Part shown: piece by piece, positions 16,321 to 26,361 of the stretch
How the letters are laid out: every line of letters begins with the position of its first letter
Position numbering within the stretch: the first letter of the stretch is position 1
Assembly (NCBI GenBank): GCA_963764205.1
Contig: CAVXRN010000006.1
Span: 806,001 to 870,000 of the forward strand
Source of the DNA: Chersky-840 sp963764205
GTDB lineage: Bacteria; Actinomycetota; Acidimicrobiia; Acidimicrobiales; UBA8190
Length of the DNA stretch: 64,000 nucleotides
Direction of reading: 5' to 3'
Notes under the pieces: generated by a model
Seen by the model: only the letters and a program-made list of their open reading frames with translations
What the model was told of the DNA's origin: nothing
Database searches by the model: none
Translations under genes and position numbers: made by a program

Positions 16321-16383
16321 CTCGCTCGCGGCGCTCCTGGTCGTCCATCGAGGGCGCCAACGGGTCCTGAGTAGCCTTTCGCC

Positions 16384-17685
16384 ATGGATGGCCTGGTGCA
16401 ACGCCCGGTGCAGCCCGACCTGCTCCCCCTGACGGCGCAGCTGCGCGCCGACGGGCATCTCGCCCTCGGTGGTGTCGACGTCCTCGAGTTGGCACGGCGG
16501 TTCGGGACACCGTTGTTCGTCTACGACGAGGAGCATCTCCGCGCCCGCTGTCGTGAAGCCGTCGCAGCGTGGGGCGACGGCGTCGCCTATGCCACCAAGG
16601 CATTTCTCTGCCTGGCCATGGCCAGGCTCGCCCACGAGGAAGGGATGTGGCTCGACGTCTCGACCGGGGGCGAGCTGCACGTGGCCCTGGCCGCCGGCGT
16701 GCCGCCCGCGCGCCTGGTGCTCCACGGCAACAACAAGTCCGACGACGAGCTGGCCCGGGCCCTGCGCGCGGGGGTCGGGCGCATCGTCGTGGACTCTTTC
16801 GACGAGATCGAACGGCTCTCCCGCCTGCTCGGCCGCGAGGGGACTGCCGTCGGCAGCCGACAGGCCGTCATGGTCCGGGTCACGCCGGGCGTCGAAGCCC
16901 ATACCCACGACTTCGTGCGGACGGGTCAGGAGGATTCGAAATTCGGGTTCGGCCTGGCTTCGGGCGCGGCGGCGCGGGCCGTGGCCGACCTGCGTGCCTT
17001 GCGGGGCGTCGAGCTGGTCGGGGTCCACGCCCACATCGGCAGCCAGGTCTTTCGAGTCGAGTCCTTTGCCGAGGAGGTCGAGGTCCTGGCCTCGTTCTTC
17101 GCGCCCCTCGGGTTGCCCGAGCTGTGCGTCGGCGGCGGGCTCGGCGTCCCGTACGTGGCGGGGGAGACCGCACCGTCGATCACCCAGTGGGCCCACACCG
17201 TGCACGACGCCTGTCGCCGCGCCGGGATCCCGTCGGGCACGCTGATCACCGCCGAGCCGGGCCGCTCGATCGCGGCCGCCGCGGCCGTCACGCTCTACCG
17301 GGTGGGCACCATCAAGGCGCTTCCGGGTCTGCGCACCTACGTCGCGGTCGACGGCGGCATGAGCGACAACCCTCGGCCCGTGCTCTACGGGAGCGGGTAC
17401 GAGACGTTCCTCCCGCGCGAGGCCGGCGCCCCACGCCCGCTCGCCGCCCGGGTCGTGGGCAGGCACTGCGAGTCCGGTGACATCGTGGCGGCCGACGCCC
17501 GGCTGCCGGCCGACGTGGTCGTGGGCGACGTCCTGGCCACCCCGGTCACCGGCGCCTACGGGTACTCCATGGCCTCGAACTACAACAAGGTGCCCCGTCC
17601 CGCTGTCGTGTTCGTCGCTGGTGGTGACGCCCGGCTCGTCGTGCGGCGCGAGACCGACGACGATCTGACCCGTCTCGACACGTGA
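16384..17685 (+). CDS. lysA: diaminopimelate decarboxylase
   Basis: 433 residues. This PLP enzyme decarboxylates meso-diaminopimelate to lysine. The PLP lysine is K72 in VAYATKAF; other markers are HGNNKSDDEL, HAHIGSQVF, CVGGGLGVPY, AEPGRSI (phosphate) and GRHCESGD (active-site Cys). The barrel is at residues 50-310 with a beta domain after it. A 71-bp gap separates it from hom. Confidence 0.96.
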   Translation: MDGLVQRPVQPDLLPLTAQLRADGHLALGGVDVLELARRFGTPLFVYDEEHLRARCREAVAAWGDGVAYATKAFLCLAMARLAHEEGMWLDVSTGGELHVALAAGVPPARLVLHGNNKSDDELARALRAGVGRIVVDSFDEIERLSRLLGREGTAVGSRQAVMVRVTPGVEAHTHDFVRTGQEDSKFGFGLASGAAARAVADLRALRGVELVGVHAHIGSQVFRVESFAEEVEVLASFFAPLGLPELCVGGGLGVPYVAGETAPSITQWAHTVHDACRRAGIPSGTLITAEPGRSIAAAAAVTLYRVGTIKALPGLRTYVAVDGGMSDNPRPVLYGSGYETFLPREAGAPRPLAARVVGRHCESGDIVAADARLPADVVVGDVLATPVTGAYGYSMASNYNKVPRPAVVFVAGGDARLVVRRETDDDLTRLDT

Positions 17686-17756
17686 GACCCCGTCGCCGCC
17701 TTCACCTCGTGCACCTCGTGCCCGGCCTCTCGCCCGGTGGGCGGTAGCGTGATCCG

Positions 17757-19136
17757 ATGGTGAGGACCGACGGCGGAGGGGTCGTAGCCCGAGCCGGCCA
17801 GGGCGAAGAAGCCGTGCGCGTGGCCGTCCTCGGCGCCGGCAACGTCGGCGGCGCGCTCGTCGCCATCTTGTTGGCCGAGTCCGACGCCATCGCCGATCGA
17901 TCCGGCGTGCGCCTCGAGCTCGCCGGGGTGGCGGTGGGCGATCCCTCCCGAGCCCGGCCCGGCGTGCCGGGCGCCCTGATCACCGGTGATGCGAAGGAGC
18001 TCGTCAGCGACCCGCGTGTCGATGTCGTGGTCGAGCTGATCGGCGGCGTCGACCCCGCCCGCGATCTCATCGAGACTGCCCTCGCAGCGGGGAAGTCCGT
18101 GGTCACGGCGAACAAGGAGCTGATCGCCGCGCACGGGACGGTGTTGGCGCACACCGCCGCCGCGGCTGGCCTCGACCTTCTCTACGAAGCGGCGGTGGCA
18201 GGCGCCATCCCGCTCATCCGGCCCCTGCGCGAGTCACTCGCGGGAGAGCGCATCCGCCGGGTCATGGGCATCGTGAACGGCACGACCAACTACATCCTCA
18301 GCACCATGTCCGAGGAGGGTGTCACGTACGCGCACGCGCTGGCCGAAGCCCAGCGCCTCGGGTACGCCGAGCGTGACCCCAGCGCGGACGTCGACGGACA
18401 CGACGCCGCCTCCAAGGCCGCCATCCTGGCGTCGCTCGCGTTCCGCTGCGACGTCCGCGCCGACGACGTGCCCCGTGAGGGCATCTCCACTGTCGATCCC
18501 GTCGACATCGCGTTCGCACAGCGCTTGGGGTATGTCGTGAAGCTCTTGGCCGTCATGGAGCGGACCGACGGGAACGACGACGGGAACGACGACGGTGGCG
18601 GCGGCGATGCGGTGCCCGAGATCTCGGTGCGCGTCCATCCCGCCATGCTCCGCCGGACCCATCCGCTCGCCGCGGTGCGGGGTGCATTCAATGCCGTGTT
18701 CGTCGAAGGTGACAACGCGGGCGAGCTGATGCTCTACGGCCAGGGTGCGGGAGGCAGGCCCACGGCGTCCGCCGTCCTGGGCGACGTCATCGACGCCGCC
18801 CACCACCTGCGCACGGGTGCGCCGGGGCGCTTCGTGCCACGGGTCCGCCCGCACTTCCGACCCACCGACGACCTGCGCTGTGCGTGGTACGTCAACATCG
18901 ACGTCGTCGACCGCCCCGGCGTGCTGGCGGCGGTGGCGCAGCTGTTCGGCGACAACGGGGTCTCGATCCAGTCGATGGAGCAGGTGGGCCTGGGCGACGA
19001 AGCCCGGTTGATCTTCCTCACCCACGTGGCGCGCGAGGGCGACGTGCAGCGCACGCTGTCGGGCCTGCGCAGCCTCGACGTCGTCGACCACGTCGGTGGA
19101 GTCCTGCGCGTCATGGGCGACGAGGAAGGGACCTAG
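17757..19136 (+). CDS. hom: homoserine dehydrogenase with ACT domain
   Basis: 459 residues. It reduces aspartate semialdehyde to homoserine. The Rossmann loop VAVLGAGNVGGALV is at about residue 21, then VELIGGVDPARDLI, TANKELIA, GIVNGTTNYIL, RDPSADVDGHDAASK and the catalytic Lys region. The C-terminal ACT domain (WYVNIDVVDRPGVLAAVAQ) allows threonine feedback. An Asn/Asp/Gly insertion (DGNDDGNDDGGGGD, about residue 270) is unusual. The chosen ATG 17757 gives a 15-residue extension; the GTG at 17814 (VRVAVLG) is an alternative start. Confidence 0.95.
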   Translation: MVRTDGGGVVARAGQGEEAVRVAVLGAGNVGGALVAILLAESDAIADRSGVRLELAGVAVGDPSRARPGVPGALITGDAKELVSDPRVDVVVELIGGVDPARDLIETALAAGKSVVTANKELIAAHGTVLAHTAAAAGLDLLYEAAVAGAIPLIRPLRESLAGERIRRVMGIVNGTTNYILSTMSEEGVTYAHALAEAQRLGYAERDPSADVDGHDAASKAAILASLAFRCDVRADDVPREGISTVDPVDIAFAQRLGYVVKLLAVMERTDGNDDGNDDGGGGDAVPEISVRVHPAMLRRTHPLAAVRGAFNAVFVEGDNAGELMLYGQGAGGRPTASAVLGDVIDAAHHLRTGAPGRFVPRVRPHFRPTDDLRCAWYVNIDVVDRPGVLAAVAQLFGDNGVSIQSMEQVGLGDEARLIFLTHVAREGDVQRTLSGLRSLDVVDHVGGVLRVMGDEEGT

Positions 19137-19144
19137 CGTCCGCA

Positions 19145-20182
19145 ATGGCGTGGTCGGGGGTCATCGAGACGTACAGGTCGTTCCTGCCGGTGAGCGACGA
19201 CACACCCGTCGTCACCTTGCTCGAGGGCGGCACACCCCTGCTCGAAGCCCCACGCCTCTCGGCCCGTGTCGGTGCCCGCGTGCTGTTGAAGCTCGAGGGT
19301 CAGAACCCCACAGGGTCCTTCAAGGACCGCGGCATGACCCTGGCCATCTCGAAGGCGCTCGAAGAAGGCGCCAAGGCGGTCGTGTGCGCGTCGACCGGCA
19401 ACACCTCGGCGTCCGCCGCGGCCTACGCGGCCCGCGCCGGGATGACCTGTGGCGTGCTCATCCCCGAGGGCTACATCGCGCTGGGCAAGCTGGCCCAGGC
19501 CCTGGTGCACGGGGCCAAGGTGATCCAGGTGCGCGGGAACTTCGACGAGGCGCTCGCCATCGTGCGTCGCCTGGGGGAGAAGGCCCCCGTCACCGTCGTC
19601 AACTCGGTGAATCCGTTCCGCATCCAGGGCCAGAAGACCGGTGCCTTCGAAATTGTGGATGTGTTGGGAGACGCGCCCGATGTCCACTGCATCCCCGTCG
19701 GCAACGCCGGCAACATCACTGCCTACTGGCGCGGGTACCTCGAATACCGAGAAGCCGGCCATGCCACGAAGCTCCCCCGCATGCTCGGCTTCCAGGCCGC
19801 AGGAGCCGCCCCCATCGTCGAGGGCCATCCCGTCGAGCACCCCGAGACCGTCGCCACCGCCATCCGTATCGGGAACCCCGCCTCCTGGTACGGCGCGACC
19901 GCGGCGGCGAGCGAGTCGGGAGGTGCGATCGAGGCCGTGACCGACGAGGAGATCCTGGCCGCGTACCGTTTTCTCGCCTCCGAGGAGTCGGTGTTCTGCG
20001 AGGCCGCGTCGGCCGCGTCGGTGGCGGGGCTGATCAAGACCGGTGTGCCGGCCGGGTCCACCGTGGTGTGCGTGCTGACCGGTCACGGGCTCAAGGACCC
20101 GGACTTGGCCATCAGCCAGATCTCGGTCCCCACCACCGTCGAGGCCGAGTATTCGGCCGTTCTCAACGCTCTTGGCCTCTGA
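19145..20182 (+). CDS. thrC: threonine synthase
   Basis: 345 residues, ATG 19145, 8 bases after hom. It converts O-phosphohomoserine to threonine with PLP. The PLP lysine is in NPTGSFKDRGMTLA, the phosphate loop in GNAGNITAYW, and CASTGNTSASAAAYAARAG is the substrate Asn/Ser loop. It lacks the usual thrB partner downstream: a hairpin and a promoter come next instead. Short actinobacterial class. Confidence 0.95.
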   Translation: MAWSGVIETYRSFLPVSDDTPVVTLLEGGTPLLEAPRLSARVGARVLLKLEGQNPTGSFKDRGMTLAISKALEEGAKAVVCASTGNTSASAAAYAARAGMTCGVLIPEGYIALGKLAQALVHGAKVIQVRGNFDEALAIVRRLGEKAPVTVVNSVNPFRIQGQKTGAFEIVDVLGDAPDVHCIPVGNAGNITAYWRGYLEYREAGHATKLPRMLGFQAAGAAPIVEGHPVEHPETVATAIRIGNPASWYGATAAASESGGAIEAVTDEEILAAYRFLASEESVFCEAASAASVAGLIKTGVPAGSTVVCVLTGHGLKDPDLAISQISVPTTVEAEYSAVLNALGL

Positions 20183-20235
20183 GAGCCACACCGGTGTCGA
20201 GCCCGCCCCCACGGGGCGTGTTCGAACCCGGTGGG

Positions 20236-20262
20236 AACAACTCGGGCCCTCCGGGGGTTGTT
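20236..20262 (+). terminator. hairpin after thrC
   Basis: AACAACTC (20236-20243) pairs with GGGTTGTT (20255-20262) around a GC-rich loop. A smaller CGCCCC-CAC-GGGGCG hairpin lies just upstream. There is no T tract, so termination is plausible but not certain. Confidence 0.45.
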
Positions 20263-20290
20263 GCCTAGTAGTCGCGGTGTCAGGTACGAT
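20261..20290 (+). promoter_or_regulatory. rho promoter and long leader
   Basis: TTGCCT (20261-20266) and TACGAT (20285-20290) are 18 bp apart and predict a leader of about 200 nt before the rho ATG at 20502. The rest of the 319-bp gap 20183-20501 has no gene. The leader holds several GC-rich inverted segments, for example GCGCCGGGCGCC, and could serve Rho autoregulation (inference). Confidence 0.5.
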
Positions 20291-20501
20291 ATGTGCACCG
20301 CCGCTCCCCAGTATCCTTTGGGCGTCGCGGGCGACAGGCTTTCGAAGCCGGACTCGCCTAGGCGGTGCTCCGACGGTGACTTGTTGGAGAGGCGGGGGCC
20401 TGACGTAGAACGCGCCGGGCGCCTTTACCCTCTGTTCCGTGTCCCTTGGCGTCCGGGCTCACCGAGCCGCAAGCGGGGACGCAACCTTAGCGAGGTGACT
20501 G

Positions 20502-22313
20502 ATGACTGCAGAGCAACAGCTCGAGCGGTCCGTACTCGAACGAAAAGAGCGAGAAGAGCTTCGGGCCATCGCCCAGGCGATGTCGCTCGACACCAACTCG
20601 CGCAGCAAGAAGGCCGACATCATCGACCAGATCTTGCGCGCCGCGGGGGTCGAAGTATCCACGACCAGCGCCAACGGTGGATCTGACGCGCCTGCCCGGC
20701 CGAAAGCTGCGAGCAGGGCGGCGGCGTCGAACGGTGACACCGACGACGTCGCGCTCGACGGCGAGACGACCAACGGGACCCGACCCGGACACGAGAGCGC
20801 CAACGGCAACTCGGCCTCGTCGTCTACGACCTTCTCCGCTTCAGGTGGTTCTCAGACCGACGCCCCGTCCCTGTCCGACGACTCCGCCGAGGCCTCGGAC
20901 CAGTCCCCGGGCGACGAGTCGACCGCGGAACGCGACGATGCGGGCGCGTCGGCGGACCGAGCGCCCTCGACTCCTCGCTCGTCCGGTGGCCAGGGTCAGG
21001 GCGGTGGCCAGGGCCAGAACCGCCAGCACATGCAGCAAGGTTCGAACGCCAACGAGCCCGGCAACCGACGAGGTCGGCGGCGCCGGGGCCGGGAGCGCAC
21101 CCCGGGTGGCGGCGGTGGTGGTGGCGGTGGTGAGCGCGAGTTGCAAGGGGGCGGAACCGAGGCGCAGTACGCGGGCGAGCTCATCCCCGTGCGCGGCCTG
21201 CTCGACCTGCGCGACGAGGGCTACGGCTTCCTCCGGGCCGACGGGTACCTACCCAGTTCGAAAGACGTCTACATCTCGATCAGCCAGGCTCGCCGATTCG
21301 CCATGCGTCGTGGCGACTTCGTCGAGGGCGCGTGCCGTCCCGCGGCCTCGAACGAGAAGTTCCCGGCCCTCATCCGCATCGACTCGGTGAGCGGGCTCGC
21401 GCCCGAGGAAGCCCGTAACCGCCCTCGCTTCGAGGACCTCACGCCGTTGTTCCCCGACGAGAGGCTCCGACTCGAGACGACGGGCGCGGCCGAGGTGACC
21501 ACCCGGATCATCGACCTGCTGTCACCGATCGGCAAGGGCCAGCGAGGGATGATCGTCTCGCCGCCGAAAGCGGGCAAGACGACGATCCTCAAGCAGATCG
21601 CCCACTCCATCGAGGCCAACAACCCCGAGGTGCACCTCATCGTCCTCCTGGTGGACGAGCGGCCCGAGGAAGTCACCGACATGCGCCGTTCGGTCAAGGG
21701 CGAAGTGGTCGCCTCCACGTTCGACCGGCCGTCGGACGAGCACACCGCCATCGCAGAGCTCACCATCGATCGCGCCAAGCGACTCGTCGAGCTGGGCCGC
21801 GACGTGGTGATCGTCCTCGACGGCATCACGAGGCTCGCCCGGGCCTACAACCTGGCCCAACCGGCGAGCGGGCGGATCATGTCCGGTGGTGTGGACTCCG
21901 GCGCCCTCTACCCCCCGAAGCGGTTCTTCGGTGCGGCCCGCAACATCGAGGAGGGTGGTTCTCTCACCATCCTCGCCACCGCCCTGGTGGAGACGGGCTC
22001 GAAGATGGACGAGGTGATCTTCGAGGAGTTCAAGGGGACGGGCAACATGGAGCTCCGCCTCGACCGTCGCTTGGCGGAACGCCGCCTGTACCCGTCGATC
22101 GACGTCAACGCCAGCTCGACCCGCCACGAGGAGCTCCTCTTCGACCGGGGACAGCTCCAGCAGGTCTGGAAGCTGCGCCGTGTGCTCAACGCGCTGGCCG
22201 CCGACGGCAGCGCCGCTGCGGGGCTCGAGCTGCTCATGGACAAGATCCGGAGCACCAAGAGCAACGACGAGTTCCTGGCGGAGATCGCCAAGGGGCCCGC
22301 CCCGCCCGTCTGA
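20502..22313 (+). CDS. rho: transcription termination factor Rho
   Basis: 603 residues, long for Rho because of an N-terminal insertion. Residues 8-45 form the helical Rho_N domain; 50-225 are low-complexity (Asp/Ser, then Gly/Gln, an RRGRRRRGRER block, and a run of nine Gly). The RNA-binding OB fold has YGFLRADGYLPSSKDVYIS (about 241-259). Walker A is SPPKAGKTT (353-361), Walker B VVIVLDGITRLAR, and the secondary RNA loop follows. Such insertions are typical of high-GC Gram-positive bacteria and add RNA contacts. It acts as a hexameric RNA helicase. Confidence 0.97.
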   Translation: MTAEQQLERSVLERKEREELRAIAQAMSLDTNSRSKKADIIDQILRAAGVEVSTTSANGGSDAPARPKAASRAAASNGDTDDVALDGETTNGTRPGHESANGNSASSSTTFSASGGSQTDAPSLSDDSAEASDQSPGDESTAERDDAGASADRAPSTPRSSGGQGQGGGQGQNRQHMQQGSNANEPGNRRGRRRRGRERTPGGGGGGGGGERELQGGGTEAQYAGELIPVRGLLDLRDEGYGFLRADGYLPSSKDVYISISQARRFAMRRGDFVEGACRPAASNEKFPALIRIDSVSGLAPEEARNRPRFEDLTPLFPDERLRLETTGAAEVTTRIIDLLSPIGKGQRGMIVSPPKAGKTTILKQIAHSIEANNPEVHLIVLLVDERPEEVTDMRRSVKGEVVASTFDRPSDEHTAIAELTIDRAKRLVELGRDVVIVLDGITRLARAYNLAQPASGRIMSGGVDSGALYPPKRFFGAARNIEEGGSLTILATALVETGSKMDEVIFEEFKGTGNMELRLDRRLAERRLYPSIDVNASSTRHEELLFDRGQLQQVWKLRRVLNALAADGSAAAGLELLMDKIRSTKSNDEFLAEIAKGPAPPV

Positions 22314-22355
22314 GCGGGTGCCGTCAGGTCCCGAGGAGGCGGACCGGGCCGGTAG

Positions 22356-22385
22356 CCCGACCCGACCCGACCCGACCCGACCCGG
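22356..22385. repeat. CCCGA pentanucleotide run before rpmE
   Basis: CCCGA is repeated five times (22356-22380), then CCCGG. It lies between rho and rpmE; a -10-like TAGAAT (22398-22403) and GGAGG follow before the rpmE ATG. Confidence 0.7.
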
Positions 22386-22412
22386 CGCCGGCACCCCTAG
22401 AATGGAGGAATC

Positions 22413-22640
22413 ATGAAGGCTGACATTCACCCCTCGTATGTGGACGCCACGGTGCGCTGCTCGTGCGGCAACACGTTCACGACCCGGTCGACCAAGGCGG
22501 AGATCCACGCCGAGCTGTGCAACGAGTGCCACCCGTTCTTCACGGGGAAGCAGAAGCTGGTCGACTCCGGTGGTCGGGTGGAGCGCTTCCAGCGCCGCTA
22601 CGGCCAGCGGGGCTCGCGCTCGAAAGCCAAGCGCGCCTGA
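22413..22640 (+). CDS. rpmE: ribosomal protein L31
   Basis: 75 residues. Start markers are MKADIHPSYV and the zinc-type Cys residues in RCSCGNTF and LCNECHPFFTGKQK, so this is the C+ (zinc-binding) form. GGAGG lies 4 bases before the ATG. The position rho-rpmE-prfA is conserved in actinobacteria. Confidence 0.96.
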   Translation: MKADIHPSYVDATVRCSCGNTFTTRSTKAEIHAELCNECHPFFTGKQKLVDSGGRVERFQRRYGQRGSRSKAKRA

Positions 22641-22744
22641 TCCTGCCCGGTCGGGCTCTCTGTTCGGGCCCGTGGACGGATTGACTTCCTTCGCCCCTGC
22701 CTGAGACGGCGGGGGGAGCGCGGGCTCGTCGGTACCCTGGTGCG

Positions 22745-23817
<1,073 letters not shown>

Positions 23818-23821
<4 letters not shown>

Positions 23822-24732
23822 CAATCCCGGTCTTCGTGGCACACCAGAGCCTCCGTGCCGTTCTCGCGTCCACCGCTGATGCCCTGGGATCCATCGCCGA
23901 GGCGCGATGGATGGTGGCCCACGCCACGGGCCTGAGCACGGGGGACCTCCTGGCTGAGCCCGACCGCACGCTGTCACCGGAGTTGTGTCGGGCCGTGGCG
24001 GCGATGGTCGACCGGCGTGTGGCGGGCGAGCCGCTGCAGTACGTGCTCGGGACCTGGGCGTTCCGGACCCTCGAGCTGCGCGTCGATCCCAGGGTCCTGA
24101 TCCCGCGTCCCGAGACCGAGCAGGTGGTGGGAGCTGCACTGGACGAGCTCGACGCTCAGGAGCGACTCGTCGGTCCCGACACCACGCTCGTCGTGGCGGA
24201 TCTCGGCACGGGCTCCGGAGCGATCGCCCTGTCCCTGGCGGCGGAGTTCGACCCCCGACGGCCTCTCGAGGTGTGGGCCACCGACGCGTCAGCGAGTGCC
24301 CTGGAGGTGCTGCGTCAGAACCTCGTCGACCTGGGTCGACGCGACGCAGCCGCCGCCGACAGGGTGCGGGTGGCATCGGGCTCGTGGTTCGACGCCCTCC
24401 CGGCCGCGCTGGCCGGGGAGCTACGGCTGGTCGTCTCGAATCCCCCCTATGTCTCGGAGCCCGAGTGGGACGGGCTCGAGCTCGTCGTGCGCGACCACGA
24501 ACCGAGGACCGCACTCGTTGCCGGTCGCACCGGTCTCGAGGCCCTCGAGCTGCTGCTGCACGACGCGGGACGGTGGCTCGCGCCGGGGGGGACCTTGATC
24601 CTCGAGTCGGCTCCGGGCCAAGTGGACGCGCTGGCGCGACGAGCCATCGAGCTCGGCTACGAGAACGTCGAGGTGCGAGTCGACCTCGCCGGGCGGCCGC
24701 GCATGCTCGTGGCCCGCGCACCCGCCGCGTGA
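23818..24732 (+). CDS. prmC: release factor glutamine methyltransferase
   Basis: 304 residues from GTG 23818. It methylates the Gln of the GGQ motif of release factors using SAM. Motif I is VADLGTGSGAIALSLA, and the catalytic VSNPPYVSEPEWD is present. The N-terminal helical domain (about 1-75) binds the release factor. Coupled to prfA upstream and to the Sua5 gene downstream by GTGA. Confidence 0.95.
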
Positions 24733-25346
24733 AGGACAACGGCGCTCCTGGGCCGTCGCTCGAGGGCGCGGCGGCCGCGTTGCGATCGGGGGCGGTCGTG
24801 GCCATCCCCACCGACACCGTCTACGGGCTGGCCGTCGACCCCACCCGGCCCGGGGCCACCGAGGCCCTCTTCACACTGAAGGACCGCCCCGAGTCACTCG
24901 ACCTCCCGGTGCTGGTCGCCTCGATCGGGCAAGCCGATGCGTTGGCCGGTCCCGCCGGCCTCTCCGACAACGCGCGCCGCCTGGCCCAACGGTTCTGGCC
25001 CGGGGCGCTGACCATCGTGGTGCCGCGCCGGCCGAGCCTGCACTGGGCGCTCGGTGCCCACGCCACCACGATCGGGCTGCGCCTACCCGGGCACCCGTTG
25101 GCGCAGGGCCTGTGCGTCATGGTCGGTGCGCTGGCCACCACGAGTGCGAATGTCCACGGAGAGCCGCCGTGCACCGACGCGGAAGCCGTCGAGAGGGCCT
25201 TCGGCTCGAAGGTGGTGATCGTCGACGGCGGGCGGTGTGGGGGCGCACCGTCGACGGTGGTGTCGATGGTCGGCGACTCGCCCCGATGTCTGCGCGAGGG
25301 CGCGGTGCCGTTCACCGATGTGATGGCGGCTCTGGAGTCGCGCTGA
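24729..25346 (+). CDS. tsaC: L-threonylcarbamoyladenylate synthase (Sua5/YciO/YrdC)
   Basis: 205 residues, GTG start overlapping the prmC stop. It makes threonylcarbamoyl-AMP for the t6A37 base of tRNAs. Markers are VVAIPTDTVYGLA, TLKDRP, RFWPGALTIVVPRR, GLRLPGHPL and ATTSANVHGEPP. It has only the YrdC domain, not the extra Sua5 domain. Threonine from thrC upstream is its substrate, but that is coincidental to the conserved order. Confidence 0.94.
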   Translation: MKDNGAPGPSLEGAAAALRSGAVVAIPTDTVYGLAVDPTRPGATEALFTLKDRPESLDLPVLVASIGQADALAGPAGLSDNARRLAQRFWPGALTIVVPRRPSLHWALGAHATTIGLRLPGHPLAQGLCVMVGALATTSANVHGEPPCTDAEAVERAFGSKVVIVDGGRCGGAPSTVVSMVGDSPRCLREGAVPFTDVMAALESR

Positions 25347-25416
25347 GCTGCCCGCCTGTCCCGGTTGTGGCAGGCTCAACCGCCGGGCTCACGCCCAGGG
25401 CGAAAGGAGACACCAC

Positions 25417-25827
25417 ATGCCAGCGGACCACGAAGCCACCGTGCGTGCCTTCTTCGGGGCTTGGGTCGAGCGTGATCCGGACAAGCTCACGAGTTTCTTC
25501 GCCCCGGACGGCACCTGGAGCGAAGCCAACCGTGACGCGGCCAAAGGGCCCGACGAGATCCGGGCCGTCTTCGAGCTCCAAACCGGGTTCGCGTCCGACT
25601 TCTCCTTCGAGTTCAAGAGGTTGGAAGTCGTGGGCGACACGGTCTTCACCGAGCGCGTCGACAGGTTCGTGATCAACGACATGCCCATGGCGGTGCCCGT
25701 GGCAGGCATCCTCGATTTCGACGCGGCCGGACGGATCAATTCGTGGCGCGACTACTACGACTGGTCGCTCCTCGAGGCCCAATTGCTGGCGGCAGGCGTC
25801 GACCTGAGCGGCATCGACGACATCTGA
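25417..25827 (+). CDS. limonene-epoxide-hydrolase/SnoaL-like protein
   Basis: 136 residues with AAAGGAG before the ATG. The cone-shaped alpha+beta fold is visible as VRAFFGAWVERDPDKLTSFF, GPDEIRAVF, VFTERVDRF and GILDFDAAGRINSWRDYYDW. The Asp/Arg positions (ERVDR, WRDY) match the limonene-1,2-epoxide hydrolase group better than plain SnoaL. Substrate unknown; such genes often sit near lipid or steroid catabolism genes. Confidence 0.8.
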   Translation: MPADHEATVRAFFGAWVERDPDKLTSFFAPDGTWSEANRDAAKGPDEIRAVFELQTGFASDFSFEFKRLEVVGDTVFTERVDRFVINDMPMAVPVAGILDFDAAGRINSWRDYYDWSLLEAQLLAAGVDLSGIDDI

Positions 25828-25872
25828 CTCCGAACAGCTGACGCCGAACAGCGAAGCCCGAACCCCCGGCAG

Positions 25873-26361
25873 CTACGGCGGGGACGCGCCCGTCTCGGTC
25901 TGGCGCTCTGCCGCGTTCTTGATTCGCTCCAGGGTCACTCGCATCGACTCCGCATTGTGGGTCCGGCGGTCGCTCACCCCGCTCGCCACGCCCCCGAGCG
26001 CACGGAACACGGCGCGTCGTCGGTCCTCGCTGGTCTCGGTGACCCTGGTCCCACCGCTGCCGTCGGGCTCGAAGGTGTAGCGCCACACTGCCACCGGGCG
26101 TCGCGCCAAGCGCGACTCCCACGCCAACTCCCGACCGGGCTGGGCGCTGAGCACCGTGCAGACGGTGCTCCATCGGTGCACGCCGTTGCGGTTGGCGCCA
26201 CGAAACCGTGCGCCGCGACGAGGCTCGGTGGCGCCCCCCAACCACGTGATGCCGGTCGTCTCGGGGCTCCACTCGCCCATGCGCGAGAGATCCGCCACCA
26301 ACGCGTAGACGACGTCGGGAGGCGCCGCGATCGTGGTGGTTACGGTGATGGGGTCGCTCAT
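25873..26361 (-). CDS. SRPBCC polyketide-cyclase-like protein
   Basis: 162 residues, start ATG 26361 overlapping the stop of the thiolase-like gene (ATGA). Pattern: TTTIAAPPDVVYALVADLSRMG, EWSPETTGITWLGG, RFRGANRNG, WRYTFEPDGSGGTRVTE. It is a hydrophobic-pocket protein of unknown ligand. The coupling suggests it serves the same pathway as the thiolase-like enzyme. Confidence 0.82.
   Translation of the reverse strand: MSDPITVTTTIAAPPDVVYALVADLSRMGEWSPETTGITWLGGATEPRRGARFRGANRNGVHRWSTVCTVLSAQPGRELAWESRLARRPVAVWRYTFEPDGSGGTRVTETSEDRRRAVFRALGGVASGVSDRRTHNAESMRVTLERIKNAAERQTETGASPP

Noticed and set aside
20200..20240. A tRNA-like T arm (GTTCGAACCC) after thrC
   Set aside because: The flanks do not form an acceptor or other arms.
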